From Streptosporangium album (GTDB taxonomy: Bacteria; Actinomycetota; Actinomycetes; Streptosporangiales; Streptosporangiaceae), in contig NZ_JACHJU010000005.1 of assembly GCF_014203795.1 (NCBI RefSeq), positions 124,001 through 188,000 of the forward strand: a stretch of DNA of 64,000 bases. The letters are read 5' to 3'. The notes beneath the pieces were generated by a model. The model had not been told where the DNA came from. It worked only from the letters and a program-made list of their open reading frames with translations, and searched no databases. Numbering within the stretch: the first letter of the stretch is position 1; each line of letters begins with the position of its first letter. Shown piece by piece: positions 1-7,789 of this stretch. Both the position numbers and the translations under genes were made by a program.

Positions 1-1
1 G

Positions 2-124
2 TGGAATCTTGTAGACGATCTGGGCGGGGTGGAGGGCGGGCGCGGACACCTCGACGCGCTCGCGGCCGTCGCCGGTCAGCTCGCCGGTCAGCTCGCCGGC
101 CTTTACGCCGCTCTGCTGCCATAA
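2..124 (+). CDS. C-terminal end of an unidentified protein entering from the left edge
   Basis: The reading frame is open from the window edge to a TAA stop at 122-124 and gives about 40 residues ending in a helical, Ala/Leu-rich stretch (LDALAAVAGQLAGQLAGLYAALLP). This would fit the last helix of a small regulator or enzyme, but no family can be named. The next gene is on the opposite strand with its stop at 179, so the two would be convergent. It could also be chance coding potential in GC-rich DNA. Confidence 0.3.
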   Translation, partial: WNLVDDLGGVEGGRGHLDALAAVAGQLAGQLAGLYAALLP

Positions 125-178
125 CGCCTGCCTCGACTCGTCGTGAGGTAGACGATGGTACGGCGGCGTCGGCCGTAC

Positions 179-613
179 TTACGTTGCCGCAGCGGCGTCG
201 TCGATGGCGGCGAGCAACGTATCCAAGGTGTCCAACTGTTTCTGCCCGAGCGCACCGAATATCCGCTGGAGTATCTGTTCCCCAGCGGCCATACCTGTGG
301 CGAGTGCCGCAGAACCCTTCATGGTGAGAACAACGACTTTGGCGCGCCGGTCCATTGGATCTGAGCTCCGTTCGATCAGCCCATCTCGTTCCAGCGACTC
401 GACCGCCTGGGTGACCGAACGTGCGGCCATGCCCAGTTCCGCGGCCAGGGACGTCTGCCGAAGCGAGCCCTTCTGGTCGAGCACCTGCAGCACCTTTGCG
501 CGTGCGAGGGAGAGCCCGCTCGCCATCATGTGCTCGTCGACCACTCTGCGCACCCGGTAAGCCGACGACAAGTACCGCAGCCCCACTCGCTCGGCCTCAG
601 ATTGATCGACCAT
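179..613 (-). CDS. MarR-family transcriptional regulator
   Basis: A 144-residue winged-helix regulator with the usual MarR layout: an N-terminal dimerisation helix, a recognition segment (LAAELGMAARSVTQAVESLERDGLIER), a beta-wing with DPMDRRAKVV, and a C-terminal helical dimer arm. The ATG at 613 has GGAGGAG about 8 bases upstream; an ATG two codons earlier (619) would sit too close to that site. It is divergent from an SDR oxidoreductase, and the gap carries two copies of the palindrome TGAGGTACCTCA. The likely role is repression of the SDR gene and of itself, relieved by a small ligand, as is known for MarR proteins. The ligand cannot be read from the sequence. Confidence 0.9.
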   Translation of the reverse strand: MVDQSEAERVGLRYLSSAYRVRRVVDEHMMASGLSLARAKVLQVLDQKGSLRQTSLAAELGMAARSVTQAVESLERDGLIERSSDPMDRRAKVVVLTMKGSAALATGMAAGEQILQRIFGALGQKQLDTLDTLLAAIDDAAAAT

Positions 614-643
614 GGTCATCTCTCCTCCGGCTGGGCGCATTCT

Positions 644-683
644 CTGAGGTACCTCAGCAATGCTACATTAATGAGGTACCTCA
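644..683. promoter_or_regulatory. Two identical palindromic operators between marR-type and SDR genes
   Basis: The perfect palindrome TGAGGTACCTCA occurs at 645-656 (14 bp if the flanking C/G pair is counted) and again at 672-683, 27 bases apart. Both lie in the short divergent intergenic region, where RNA polymerase for either gene must bind. Binding by the adjacent MarR protein is inferred from position and symmetry. Confidence 0.75.
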
Positions 684-687
684 AGAT

Positions 688-1584
688 ATGGAGTCAAAGG
701 ATCCGATGGACGACCGACCCGTCATCGTCTTGACCGGAGCCACCAACGGCCTCGGCAAAATCGCCGCCCTGGAGCTTGCCCACCGCGGCGCCCACCTCGG
801 CATCGTCGCCCGCGACCCGGTAAAAGCCGAAACCCTGCTCAGGGAAATCGATCAGGTGGCTCCAGGCACTTCCGCCGAACTGTTCCTCGCCGACCTGACG
901 TCCTTGAAGGATGTTCGCCGCGCTGGACAAGAGATCGCCACTCGCTTCGAACGGATCGACGTGCTGATCAACAACGCCGGGCTGCACGCGTTCTCCCAGC
1001 GGATCACGCCCGAAGGCTTCGCCGAAATGACCGCGGTGAACTACCTCGCCCCCTGGGTGCTCACCAACACTCTCCGCGACAAGCTCGTGGCTTCAGCACC
1101 CGCCAGGGTCGTCACCGTCGCATCCGAGGCCTCTCGACATTCCGGTGGCATCGACCCGGCGAGGGATCTCACCCTCGTCGACGACTACAACCGGCGGGAA
1201 TCCTCGAAGCTCTATGGCCGGTCGAAGCTGATGGACATCATGTTCACCCAAGAACTTGGCAGGCGGCTGGCAGGCACGGGGGTTACCGCCAACTGCTGCG
1301 ACCCCGGCTTCAACACCAGCGGACTCGGACGCGAACTGCCTTTCTCCGGGATCCTGGAAAAAATCCTGACACGGTTGAAGATCGGCGCCCCTCAACGCGG
1401 TGCCGGAATCATCGTACGGCTCGCGACCGACCCCGCATTCGCCGCCACCACCAGCGGCTACTTCTCCGTCAAGGACGCCAAACCCCTCACCTGCCCGGAA
1501 CCAGGATGTTCCGAGGCGATTCAGCGTGAACTGTGGGAGACCACCGCGAACCTTCTCAGCGACATCCTTCACACCGCCAAATGA
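688..1584 (+). CDS. SDR-family NAD(P)-dependent oxidoreductase
   Basis: A 298-residue short-chain dehydrogenase of the retinol-dehydrogenase/WWOX-like type. The cofactor motif TGATNGLG is near the N-terminus, the NNAG motif follows (INNAGLHAF), and the catalytic YGRSK gives the Tyr-x3-Lys pair. Two starts are possible: ATG 688, or ATG 706 preceded by AAAGGA. The protein starts cleanly at the first Rossmann strand from either. A longer upstream reading frame runs through the operators and the marR gene and is not credible. The gene is divergent from the MarR regulator and probably under its control. Its substrate is unknown. Confidence 0.88.
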   Translation: MESKDPMDDRPVIVLTGATNGLGKIAALELAHRGAHLGIVARDPVKAETLLREIDQVAPGTSAELFLADLTSLKDVRRAGQEIATRFERIDVLINNAGLHAFSQRITPEGFAEMTAVNYLAPWVLTNTLRDKLVASAPARVVTVASEASRHSGGIDPARDLTLVDDYNRRESSKLYGRSKLMDIMFTQELGRRLAGTGVTANCCDPGFNTSGLGRELPFSGILEKILTRLKIGAPQRGAGIIVRLATDPAFAATTSGYFSVKDAKPLTCPEPGCSEAIQRELWETTANLLSDILHTAK

Positions 1585-1724
1585 GATACCACGCCCTCTG
1601 CCCACTGAACAACGAAGGAAGCGCCCGGCCGCCGCTGGGAGCAACCACGTGAGCATGTCAGCGCCGACCGGGGTGCCGGTGCGGCCGGATCTCTCCGGTT
1701 GACGGGGGAGGGCCGGCTCGGTGA

Positions 1725-2864
1725 TTACCCGGGGAGCACCCGAACCTCGGCGCTGGGCAGCGTGGTCCACCAGCGGTCGTAGCGGCGGTAGGGCTGGGGG
1801 TCGCGGTCAGCGAGGAGTGCCACCAGCGACCGGGCCTCCGCGGCGAGTCCCTCCCAGGCCTCGGCCGGTAGGCGGTGGAAGGCGGTCGCTTCGATTCCTC
1901 CCTCGACCGGGCGCCACACGCCGGCGACGTACCCATCGACCAGGAGTGTCGGCAGCACGTCGCCGTTCGACCGGGCCACGAGCTTGCGGTACTCCGGCGG
2001 AATGACGCGGCTCCGGTCGGCGTAGGCCAACAGGATGCTGTCCCACATGGCCATCAGTCTGGGCGGGGCCGGCGTGTCCTCGGCGGGGCGCGGGGCGCCG
2101 GGGACGTCGAACAGCTCCGTGCCATCGGGCCCTTCCAGCTGCTCCAGTACGCCGGAGAGAGCACCCAGGGCGTTTCGAGCCCTGGAACGCTGGACCAGGG
2201 CGAACTGCGCCACGTCTGCCACCGAGGCGGGGCCGAATCCCTCCAGGTAGCGCTGGGCCAATGTCTGCAGGTACTCGTCAGAGGTGTCTTTTCCCCCAGA
2301 CGTCGGCGGCGTCCCCGCTGCGACGTACGACGGCCGCGAACCGAACGACCACGGCCCGGCTGTGGGGGTGTGCAGCAGCGGTGCGAACGACCGCAACGCC
2401 CACCACACGCCCTTCGGGGGGACTCCAAGCCGCGCGTCGAGCCATGCCTCGACCTCGGCTGCGGTACGGGGCCGGCCCGCGAATTCCAGCAGGTCCGGAA
2501 GTAGGGCGTCGGCGTCGGCGGCGCAGAGCCCGCTCGCCGTGAAGCGAGGGTCGCCGAGCCTGGCGGCTCGCAACGTCGGCTGCATGGCAGCATGCATGGC
2601 TGGATGGTCATCTGTGTGCACCACGTGCAACGTGATCCGCATCAGCGTCGCCTTGACCAGCGTCTGGTTGGCAAAGGCAACGTCGAGGTCGACCGGGTCG
2701 AAGGCGGTGAGACGGTTCCACAACGCGACGTACGGCGAGGCGGGCTGCTGCGCCTGCAAAGCGACCACGCGCCTGGCTGCGTCGATGACGCCGAGTCGCT
2801 GCCGCCGCAGAAGCAGCTGCCGGGCGAGCGTGGCGCGATTGAGCCGCTGTGCGGTGATCCTCAT
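1725..2864 (-). CDS. AlkZ/YcaQ-type winged-helix DNA-binding protein (HTH_42 family)
   Basis: A 379-residue protein of the winged-helix DNA glycosylase-like family that includes AlkZ, which excises bulky alkyl or intercalator-derived adducts. The N-terminal part contains LQAQQP, which matches the QxQ catalytic motif of AlkZ proteins, and the C-terminal half shows the typical GTELFDVPGAPRPAEDTPAPPRLM...WDSILLAYADRSRVIP pattern. Producers of DNA-damaging natural products often use such proteins for self-resistance, but no such cluster is visible here, so general repair is equally likely. A stop lies just upstream in frame, so ATG 2864 is the first start. A GGAGGA site lies about 30 bases upstream. 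Confidence 0.85.
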   Translation of the reverse strand: MRITAQRLNRATLARQLLLRRQRLGVIDAARRVVALQAQQPASPYVALWNRLTAFDPVDLDVAFANQTLVKATLMRITLHVVHTDDHPAMHAAMQPTLRAARLGDPRFTASGLCAADADALLPDLLEFAGRPRTAAEVEAWLDARLGVPPKGVWWALRSFAPLLHTPTAGPWSFGSRPSYVAAGTPPTSGGKDTSDEYLQTLAQRYLEGFGPASVADVAQFALVQRSRARNALGALSGVLEQLEGPDGTELFDVPGAPRPAEDTPAPPRLMAMWDSILLAYADRSRVIPPEYRKLVARSNGDVLPTLLVDGYVAGVWRPVEGGIEATAFHRLPAEAWEGLAAEARSLVALLADRDPQPYRRYDRWWTTLPSAEVRVLPG

Positions 2865-3009
2865 GGCGCGTCGGAGCTCTCATCCACTGCGGATCCTCCT
2901 GGATGGGCTGCGAGCGGTCACTGTCGAAAGCTACACCGTCACGCAGCCCATCCAGACGCCGCCGGTAGGTGCGCCGCCGCTCTCAGGGCATGGAGGTCTT
3001 CGAAGGGAT

Positions 3010-3172
3010 CCGGGTTCGTCATGGCTGCCTCGATGCCGCCGAAGGTCGGGTCGGGATGGGATCACTACCAGGTGCGCACCTGGACCGGCCGGCACCGCCA
3101 CATCACGCCGGCCATGCTCGCCGTACTCGTCTTCAGGCCGAGCAGTCAGAGGAGGTCCTGCACTGGTCACAA
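3010..3172 (+). pseudogene. IS701-type transposase C-terminal remnant
   Basis: One frame reads KVGSGWDHYQVRTWTGRHRHITPAMLA, which matches the well-conserved C-terminal part of IS701-family DDE transposases (Y-E/Q-V-R-x-W-x-G-W-x-R-H-I-T). A second frame continues with EQSEEVLHWSQ and a stop, again transposase-like. At least one frameshift is therefore present, and everything upstream of the last ~50 residues is missing. No terminal repeats were seen. Confidence 0.7.
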
Positions 3173-3393
3173 TGAGAGAGTTCCATCCTGTTTTCCCGGG
3201 TAGAAGGGGATGGCCTGGCGCGGTGGGGTGTGATCCCCGCTGGTGAGCGGCAAGGATCATGGTCCTTGATCATCCGGCAGGTGGACAAAAGCGGATCTTC
3301 CGTGATTCAGCTGCGGCGCCCCATCCAGGATCGTTATCTTCCGTGTCCAGATGCTTTCACCGGGTAATCGCCGTTGGTCTGTCGAGGGATGCC

Positions 3394-3879
3394 GTGTCGC
3401 TGCTGGACCAGATCGCCACACGCCTCGTGGTAGCTACCGAACGCGCCGAGCACCTGCGCACCCGACTGGCCGAAGCCGAAGACGACCTGGACCGGCTGCG
3501 TGTGGCCGAGCAGGTCGTCAAGGAGATCCTCGCCGAACAGCCCAGCCGGGAGCCTGCCGAGAAGCCGGCCGATGAGCCGGCACCGGTGTATCAGGTGGCG
3601 CTGCCTGCCGACCGCGCCTTGCAGTTGCCGCCCGGCGGCCGGTTGATCTGTTTCCGGCACGAGGCCGCCGGGGTGCATGTGCTTCCCGCCGACTACCAGG
3701 CGCTGCTTTCCGCGGTGTGCCCCGGCCAGGCTCCGCTGTCCTGCAAGACGATCTGTGAGCAGCTGGGCCTGTCTGTCGAACCGGGCCAGGTAGAAGGCAC
3801 CCGGGCCAAGCCGAACCGGCTGGTCGAGCGGGGCCGGCTGCGCAAGACCGCGGCCGGAGCGTTCGCCCCGCCGTCCTGA
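3394..3879 (+). CDS. Small protein with coiled-coil N-terminus and HTH-like C-terminus, inside an IS element
   Basis: A 161-residue protein starting at GTG 3394 after GAGGGAT. The first ~60 residues are a charged amphipathic helix (SLLDQIATRLVVATERAEHL...RVAEQVVKEILAE) followed by a proline-rich linker. The last ~80 residues resemble a winged helix: VLPADYQALLSAV, then ICEQLGLSVEPGQVEGTRAKPNRLVERGRL. It lies between the putative element ends and 105 bp upstream of the transposase in the same direction, so it may be an accessory or regulatory gene of the element. I recognise the general type as one often found beside actinobacterial transposases, but I do not know its function. Confidence 0.6.
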   Translation: MSLLDQIATRLVVATERAEHLRTRLAEAEDDLDRLRVAEQVVKEILAEQPSREPAEKPADEPAPVYQVALPADRALQLPPGGRLICFRHEAAGVHVLPADYQALLSAVCPGQAPLSCKTICEQLGLSVEPGQVEGTRAKPNRLVERGRLRKTAAGAFAPPS

Positions 3880-3984
3880 CCAGCACCCCCGAGACGCCTA
3901 TCTCGCACCCCTGACCAGGGGTGATGCCTGCGGACGCCGGTACGGCGGTGACGTAGCGCGCCCCCGGCAGGGGCATGGCGGTGT

Positions 3985-4656
3985 GTGAGAACAACCAAAA
4001 CACTCGCCGAGGACGCGCCGTCTGCTGTCTACCAGTGCCGTCTGCCGCTGTCGACCAAGACCCTCACTCTGGTGGCCGGCTTGCTACGCGGCCACCTGAA
4101 GGCGATCGGATCCCGCCGGCGGAAACCGCCGTCCGGGAAGATCGCGCTCATCGTGCTCGCCGTCCTGCGCCACGACCGGCGCCTGGCTGACATGGCCGGC
4201 GGCAACAACGTGTCGGCCTCCACCATCCGCCGCTGGGTGCTGGAGGTCATCGACCTGCTCGCCGCGCGCGCCCCACGCCTGGACCGCATCCTGAAACAGA
4301 TCGCCAAGGCCGGCGGGCAGGTCGTGCTGCTGGACGGCACGCTGGTGCGTACCCGCCGCCGCACCGGGCAGGCCAACCGCAAAAACTACTCCGGCAAACA
4401 CAAGGTCCACGGCTTGTCGTTCCTCGCGCTCACCGATGAGCAAGGCAACCTGATCTGGATCTCCTCCGCCAAGCCGGGCCGTTCCAGCGAGATCACCACC
4501 GCCCGCCACAACAAGATCACCGCCTGGCTGCGCCGCTTCGACCTGGGCGACCTGAAGAACTGGCGGGTACTGACCCGGCTGCGCCTGAACGCCCGGCATG
4601 CCACCGCGCTGCTACGCGCCCTGCTGGTGCTCACCCGCCTCGAAGTCGCCCGCTGA
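3985..4656 (+). pseudogene. IS5-superfamily DDE transposase with internal deletion
   Basis: The 223-residue product begins with a HARBI1/DDE_Tnp_4-type N-terminus: a helical region with VSASTIRRWVLEVIDLL, then VVLLDGTLVRTRRRTGQANRKNYSGKHKVHG carrying the first catalytic Asp. After ITAWLRRFDLG the frame jumps directly to LKNWRVLTRLRLNARHATALLRALLVLTRLEVAR, the usual extreme C-terminus. About 60-70 residues normally found between these parts, including the second catalytic Asp and the Glu, are missing although the frame is kept. The protein should be catalytically dead. Confidence 0.75.
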
Positions 4657-4754
4657 CAGATGATCTACTTCCATGATCTTGCCCTGCTACCACGACGTTC
4701 ACACCTGACCGCCACCACACCAGCCCGTTCTACCTGCGGAAACAGGATGGAACT

Positions 4755-5106
4755 CCCCCAACGGCGCGGGTAGCGCGCTCCAGTCCGCGTGCCAGCGCAC
4801 CGGTCAGGTCGCCGTCCAGGCCGTCGTAGGCGGCGATCGCGGCGGCTGCGTTGAGCAGCACCGCGTCGCGCACCGGCCCGCGCCGACCGGCCAGGGTTTG
4901 ACGGACGACCTCGGCGTTGAAAGCGGCGTCACCGCCCCGCAGGTCCTCCAGCGCGCAGCGAGGCAGACCAAGATCGGCGGCGTCCACCACGGTTTCGCGG
5001 ACCACGGTTTTGCCGGTGACCACCCACACCCGGGTAGGGGCGCCGATGGAGAGTTCATCCAGGCCGTCGTCGCCGCGTACTATCAGCGCCGAGCAGCCAC
5101 GGGAGG
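4755..5106 (-). pseudogene. Anthranilate phosphoribosyltransferase (trpD) C-terminal fragment
   Basis: The frame reads ALIVRGDDGLDELSIGAPTRVW, then DLGLPRCALEDLRGGDAAFNAEVVRQTLAGRRGPVRDAVLLNAAAAIAAYDGLDGDLTGALARGLERA. This is the C-terminal third of TrpD, including the GxDGLDE segment and the RGGDAxxNA motif. The N-terminal ~200 residues with the PRPP-binding loops are missing and replaced by unrelated sequence, so there is no functional enzyme. It is a piece of a tryptophan-biosynthesis gene stranded among mobile elements. Confidence 0.8.
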
Positions 5107-5115
5107 CGTCGGCGA

Positions 5116-5174
5116 TCGATGACGCGCTGGACCTGTTCACGCTGTTGATGCAGATCAAGCTGATCCGGGGTTGA
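5116..5174 (+). pseudogene. Tn3-family transposase short fragment
   Basis: About 18 residues (AIDDALDLFTLLMQIKLIRG, then stop) resemble the ALDLFxLLMxTxLI segment of DUF4158-type Tn3 transposases. It is too short to be certain, but it lies just before a res-like site and a resolvase N-terminus in the same orientation, which is Tn3-like order. Confidence 0.45.
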
Positions 5175-5263
5175 GGAATCCAGGAACAGCGGTTGGCGCT
5201 GAGAATGATCACGGTCGCGTGGTGCCTTGCCCCCTTGCGCGTGTCGTGGTGGTCACTCGCGGC

Positions 5264-5380
5264 TGTTCCGTAAGGGGATCCTTCACCGGAACACTCGTCA
5301 GCGCGGATGGACGCCCAGGTGGAGGTGTTCCATAAGGCCGTTCCGCAAACTGTTCCGGTGACAGGGGGCTACCCGGAACA
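5264..5380. other. Putative res (site-specific resolution) site with repeated TGTTCCG/CGGAACA arms
   Basis: Two subsites have the same geometry: TGTTCCG at 5264-5270 facing CGGAACA at 5287-5293, and TGTTCCG at 5351-5357 facing CGGAACA at 5374-5380, each exactly 30 bp overall. A third, less symmetrical TGTTCCA-plus-CGTTCCGC cluster lies between them at 5326-5346. Repeated ~30-bp dimer sites directly upstream of a serine resolvase gene are what Tn3-family res sites look like. Confidence 0.6.
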
Positions 5381-5389
5381 CTGGAGGGC

Positions 5390-5545
5390 GTGAACGGGAC
5401 GCGTGTCGGGTACGCCCGCTGCTCCACCGACGAACAAGACGTGATCATCCAGACCGGGCAATTGCTCGCGCTCGGCGTCCCCGCCGACCGGATCTACATC
5501 GACCGCGGGTTCTCCGGCACACCGTCGCGCCCGCCGAACGGATGA
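5390..5545 (+). pseudogene. Serine resolvase/invertase N-terminal stub
   Basis: From GTG 5390 after GGAGGG the frame encodes 51 residues containing RVGYARCSTDEQDVIIQTGQ, ALGVPADRIYIDRGFSGT, then stop. This is the N-terminus of a serine recombinase of the Tn3 resolvase type, with the catalytic serine in YARCSTDEQ. The rest of the catalytic domain and the DNA-binding HTH are gone. It starts 10 bp after the res-like repeats. Confidence 0.8.
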
Positions 5546-5547
5546 GA

Positions 5548-5865
5548 TCAGCCGATGACCGCGTTCGCCGTCGTTGCCTCGGAGGCGGGGCTGCCGGCGT
5601 GCCGCGCCTTGTGGCGTACGGTCGCCACCACCAGTGTGGCGGTGAGCATCAGCATCAGCACATAGCCGCCGACAGGGCCGTAAAGCTGATCGGCGAGGGT
5701 CGCCGCTGTGACGGTGAAGGCGCCGCCCAGGGTGGTGATGGTGTTGGTGAGCCCAGACGCGGCACCTGCTTGCGCGCCGTCGACGACGCTGAAGGCCATC
5801 CGGTTCAGTAGATCGTCGGTCTTGACGTACAGTGCGGTTGCGAGGGAGTCCAGCTCTGTCTTCAC
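5548..5865 (-). pseudogene. Chimeric remnant: IS982 transposase N-terminus joined to MFS transporter C-terminus
   Basis: The 105-residue frame begins MKTELDSLATALYVKTDDLL, the conserved start of actinobacterial IS982-family transposases. It then continues as AFSVVDGAQAGAASGLTNTITTLGGAF plus a final membrane helix (GGYVLMLMLTATLVVATV) and a charged tail, which is the end of a major-facilitator permease. The join, near 5803, keeps the frame open by chance or slippage. Neither part can be functional, and expression is unproven. Confidence 0.65.
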
Positions 5866-5924
5866 ACACTGACGTTGGACTCCCTCGTCCTATGCACGCA
5901 GGCGATCCCTTGGAATCGATCATC

Positions 5925-7146
5925 TAGTGCTGCGTTCCTCAAAGGGTGTACACGAAGTGGCGGCGGTATGAGCGAGGTGTGGGCTGGAGGCGTCCCCAGA
6001 TCCAGGGGCGGGCGCGGGCGTTGAGCTGGGCGGTGGCAACGCGGGTGGCGTGGTCGATCTCATCGGGATCGGCGAAGGAGGTCCCGGCCAGAGCGGTCTT
6101 GCGGAACAGGCGCCACCAGCCCTCTTGCAGGTTGAGCCAGCACGCGCCGACCGGGATGAACACCTGCCGGATGCGGGGGTGGTCGATCAGCCACGTGCGG
6201 GTGGAGACGCTGTTGTGACTGGAGAGGTTGTCGGTGATGACGACGATCTGGCCGTGCGGGTTGGCCTCTTCCACCTGCTGGAGAAACCGTTGGTAGTGGT
6301 CGCTGTTGCGGGAGGCGGCGGTCATGGTGACCGCGGCGCCGTCGGCGACGCGGAGCCCGCCATAGACCCAGGTCTTCTCCGGGCCGCGCGAGTAGTCCAG
6401 CTCGGCTTTGATCCGATGGCCGTCGGGCGACCAGGCGGGCGAGGGTGGGAAGGTGCGCGGGATCACCGGTCCGAGTTCGTCGGCGCAGATCACCGTGGAG
6501 CCCTCCGGCGGGGCGGTGTAGAGCTCCACGATGGCCGTCCTTTTGGGGCGAATTCCGGATCCCGGCTGGTCACCCAGCTGCGGGTATGGCGCCAGCGCAC
6601 CCCCTCGGCCAGCAGGATGCGCCGTACCTGGCTGCGATGCACCTCGATCCCGGCCTCCTGGGCCGCCTGGGTGAGGGTGTCCAAGGTCCACTCCGCCGGC
6701 TTGTCCTCATCGGCGGCTGACAGCTCCCCGGCCGCATCGCGGACCAGGCGCCCGGGCGGCGCCGACCGGGCCAGCGCGATGATGGCCGAGCGCTGCTCTT
6801 CGGTGATCCGCCGCTTGCGCCCCACTCCGGGACGGTCACCCAGTCCATCGAGGCCGTCGGCGTTGAACCGGTGCAGCCAGCGGCGCACCTTCTTTTCATG
6901 GCAGCCGATCTCGGCTGCGATCGCCGGGACTCCCAGTCCGTCCCAGCTCAGCGTGATGATCCGGGCTCGCTCGATCCAATCGGCCGGGGCATGCCGGGCC
7001 CGAGCGAGCTGATGAACCTTCTTGGCCTCCGCCTCGTCTTGCAGCGGACGGGCCCGCAGAAACTTCGGCACCGTGCTCGCCTCCACACAGCAGGTCAGCA
7101 CCCTTTGGGAACAAAACCTACCCATGCAAAGAGGAACGAAGCACTA
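5925..7146 (-). mobile_element. Complete IS630-family insertion sequence
   Basis: The ends match as inverted repeats over 17 bases with one mismatch: CTAGTGCTGCGTTCCTC from 5924, and the complement of 7131-7147 reads CTAGTGCTTCGTTCCTC. Both ends are bordered by TA (5925-5926 and 7145-7146), the target duplication expected for IS630/Tc1-type insertion. The 1218-bp interior is filled by one transposase gene in two overlapping frames. The matching ends and complete DDE set suggest it is recent and may still be active. Confidence 0.85.
5939..7071 (-). CDS. IS630-family transposase, two frames joined by a probable -1 frameshift
   Basis: Frame A (from GTG 7071, VPKFLRARPLQDEAEAKKVHQLARARHAPADW) carries the helix-turn-helix part, including IAAEIGCHEKKVRRWLHRF. 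Frame B carries the DDE domain: VICADELGPV (first Asp), VVITDNLSSHNS (second Asp) and WLNLQEGWWRLF (Glu). They overlap from 6490 to 6691, and similarity switches at the slippery heptamer C-CCA-AAA, complement of 6541-6547, exactly where a -1 slip fuses them to about 378 residues. IS630 elements commonly use such programmed frameshifts. A simple mutation cannot be excluded. Confidence 0.85.
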
Positions 7147-7789
7147 GCGACGCGCTACCGAGGCGGCACCCTGCCCTACTCGTTCTCCCCACCGATCTGA
7201 CGCCCGTCGAACGGGCCTGGTGCCTGCCGCCTGCTGTCAGCGGTCCGTCAGGCATTGCCCCCATCGAGGGATCACCCGTCGAGGCGGTCGAGGCGGTCGA
7301 TCCCGCCGATGGTGCGCGGCCCGCCGGGGCCGGTGCGCTGAGCGGCCCACTACTGTGGCGAGCTCAGGGCCGCGGCCGGTGGATACCGGGTACGGATCGT
7401 GGCGAGCCTCTCCACGTTGAGCATCAGCCTGTCTCGCTACGACTCACACGGTGGAACGAAAAGGTCACCGGAGCGTAACCATGCGGCTACAGGATTGGCC
7501 GGCGCTCACGAGACTGGAGCTATAGCTCCGTGGACGTCGGGAAATTTAGTGTATCTCGCACCATCCTTATAGGGGATGGCCGGCGGGGGTGGTGACGCGA
7601 ATAGCCTGAATAATTAGACTATTTAACGTTTGGTCGTATTTATTCTTTTGGTTCTATTGGTTGCATTCGGTCTCCCTGACCGCTAATCGCGTCGCAAGCG
7701 CGTAGGTTATGATCTGGCATAATCGCGTGCAGTCGAACTCCTGATTTCAGCCCTCATTGTGAGTGGCAGCCAAAGAAAGGTGATAGGCG
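7147..7789. other. Non-coding gap, AT-rich in its second half, upstream of the EF-hand operon
   Basis: No credible gene is seen. The part from about 7540 to 7760 is much richer in A+T than its surroundings (for example ATAATTAGACTATTTAACG near 7610) and probably holds the promoter for the four-gene cluster that starts at 7790. The left part has short CG-rich repeats but no recognisable element. Confidence 0.5.

Larger units (their letters stand above)
3245..4692 (+). mobile_element. IS5-superfamily (DDE_Tnp_4/HARBI1-like) element with passenger gene, defective
   Basis: The ends form imperfect inverted repeats: about 3247-3283 reads GGCAAGGATCATGG then GATCATCCGGCAG, and the complement of about 4653-4689 reads GGCAAGATCATGG then GATCATCTGTCAG. 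Between them lie a small HTH-like gene and a DDE transposase that has lost its centre. The element is therefore probably immobile unless helped in trans. The boundaries are approximate because a target duplication could not be recognised with confidence. Confidence 0.55.

Noticed and set aside
421..687. Upstream extension of the first SDR gene from position 421
   Set aside because: It is antisense to the MarR gene and crosses both palindromic operators.
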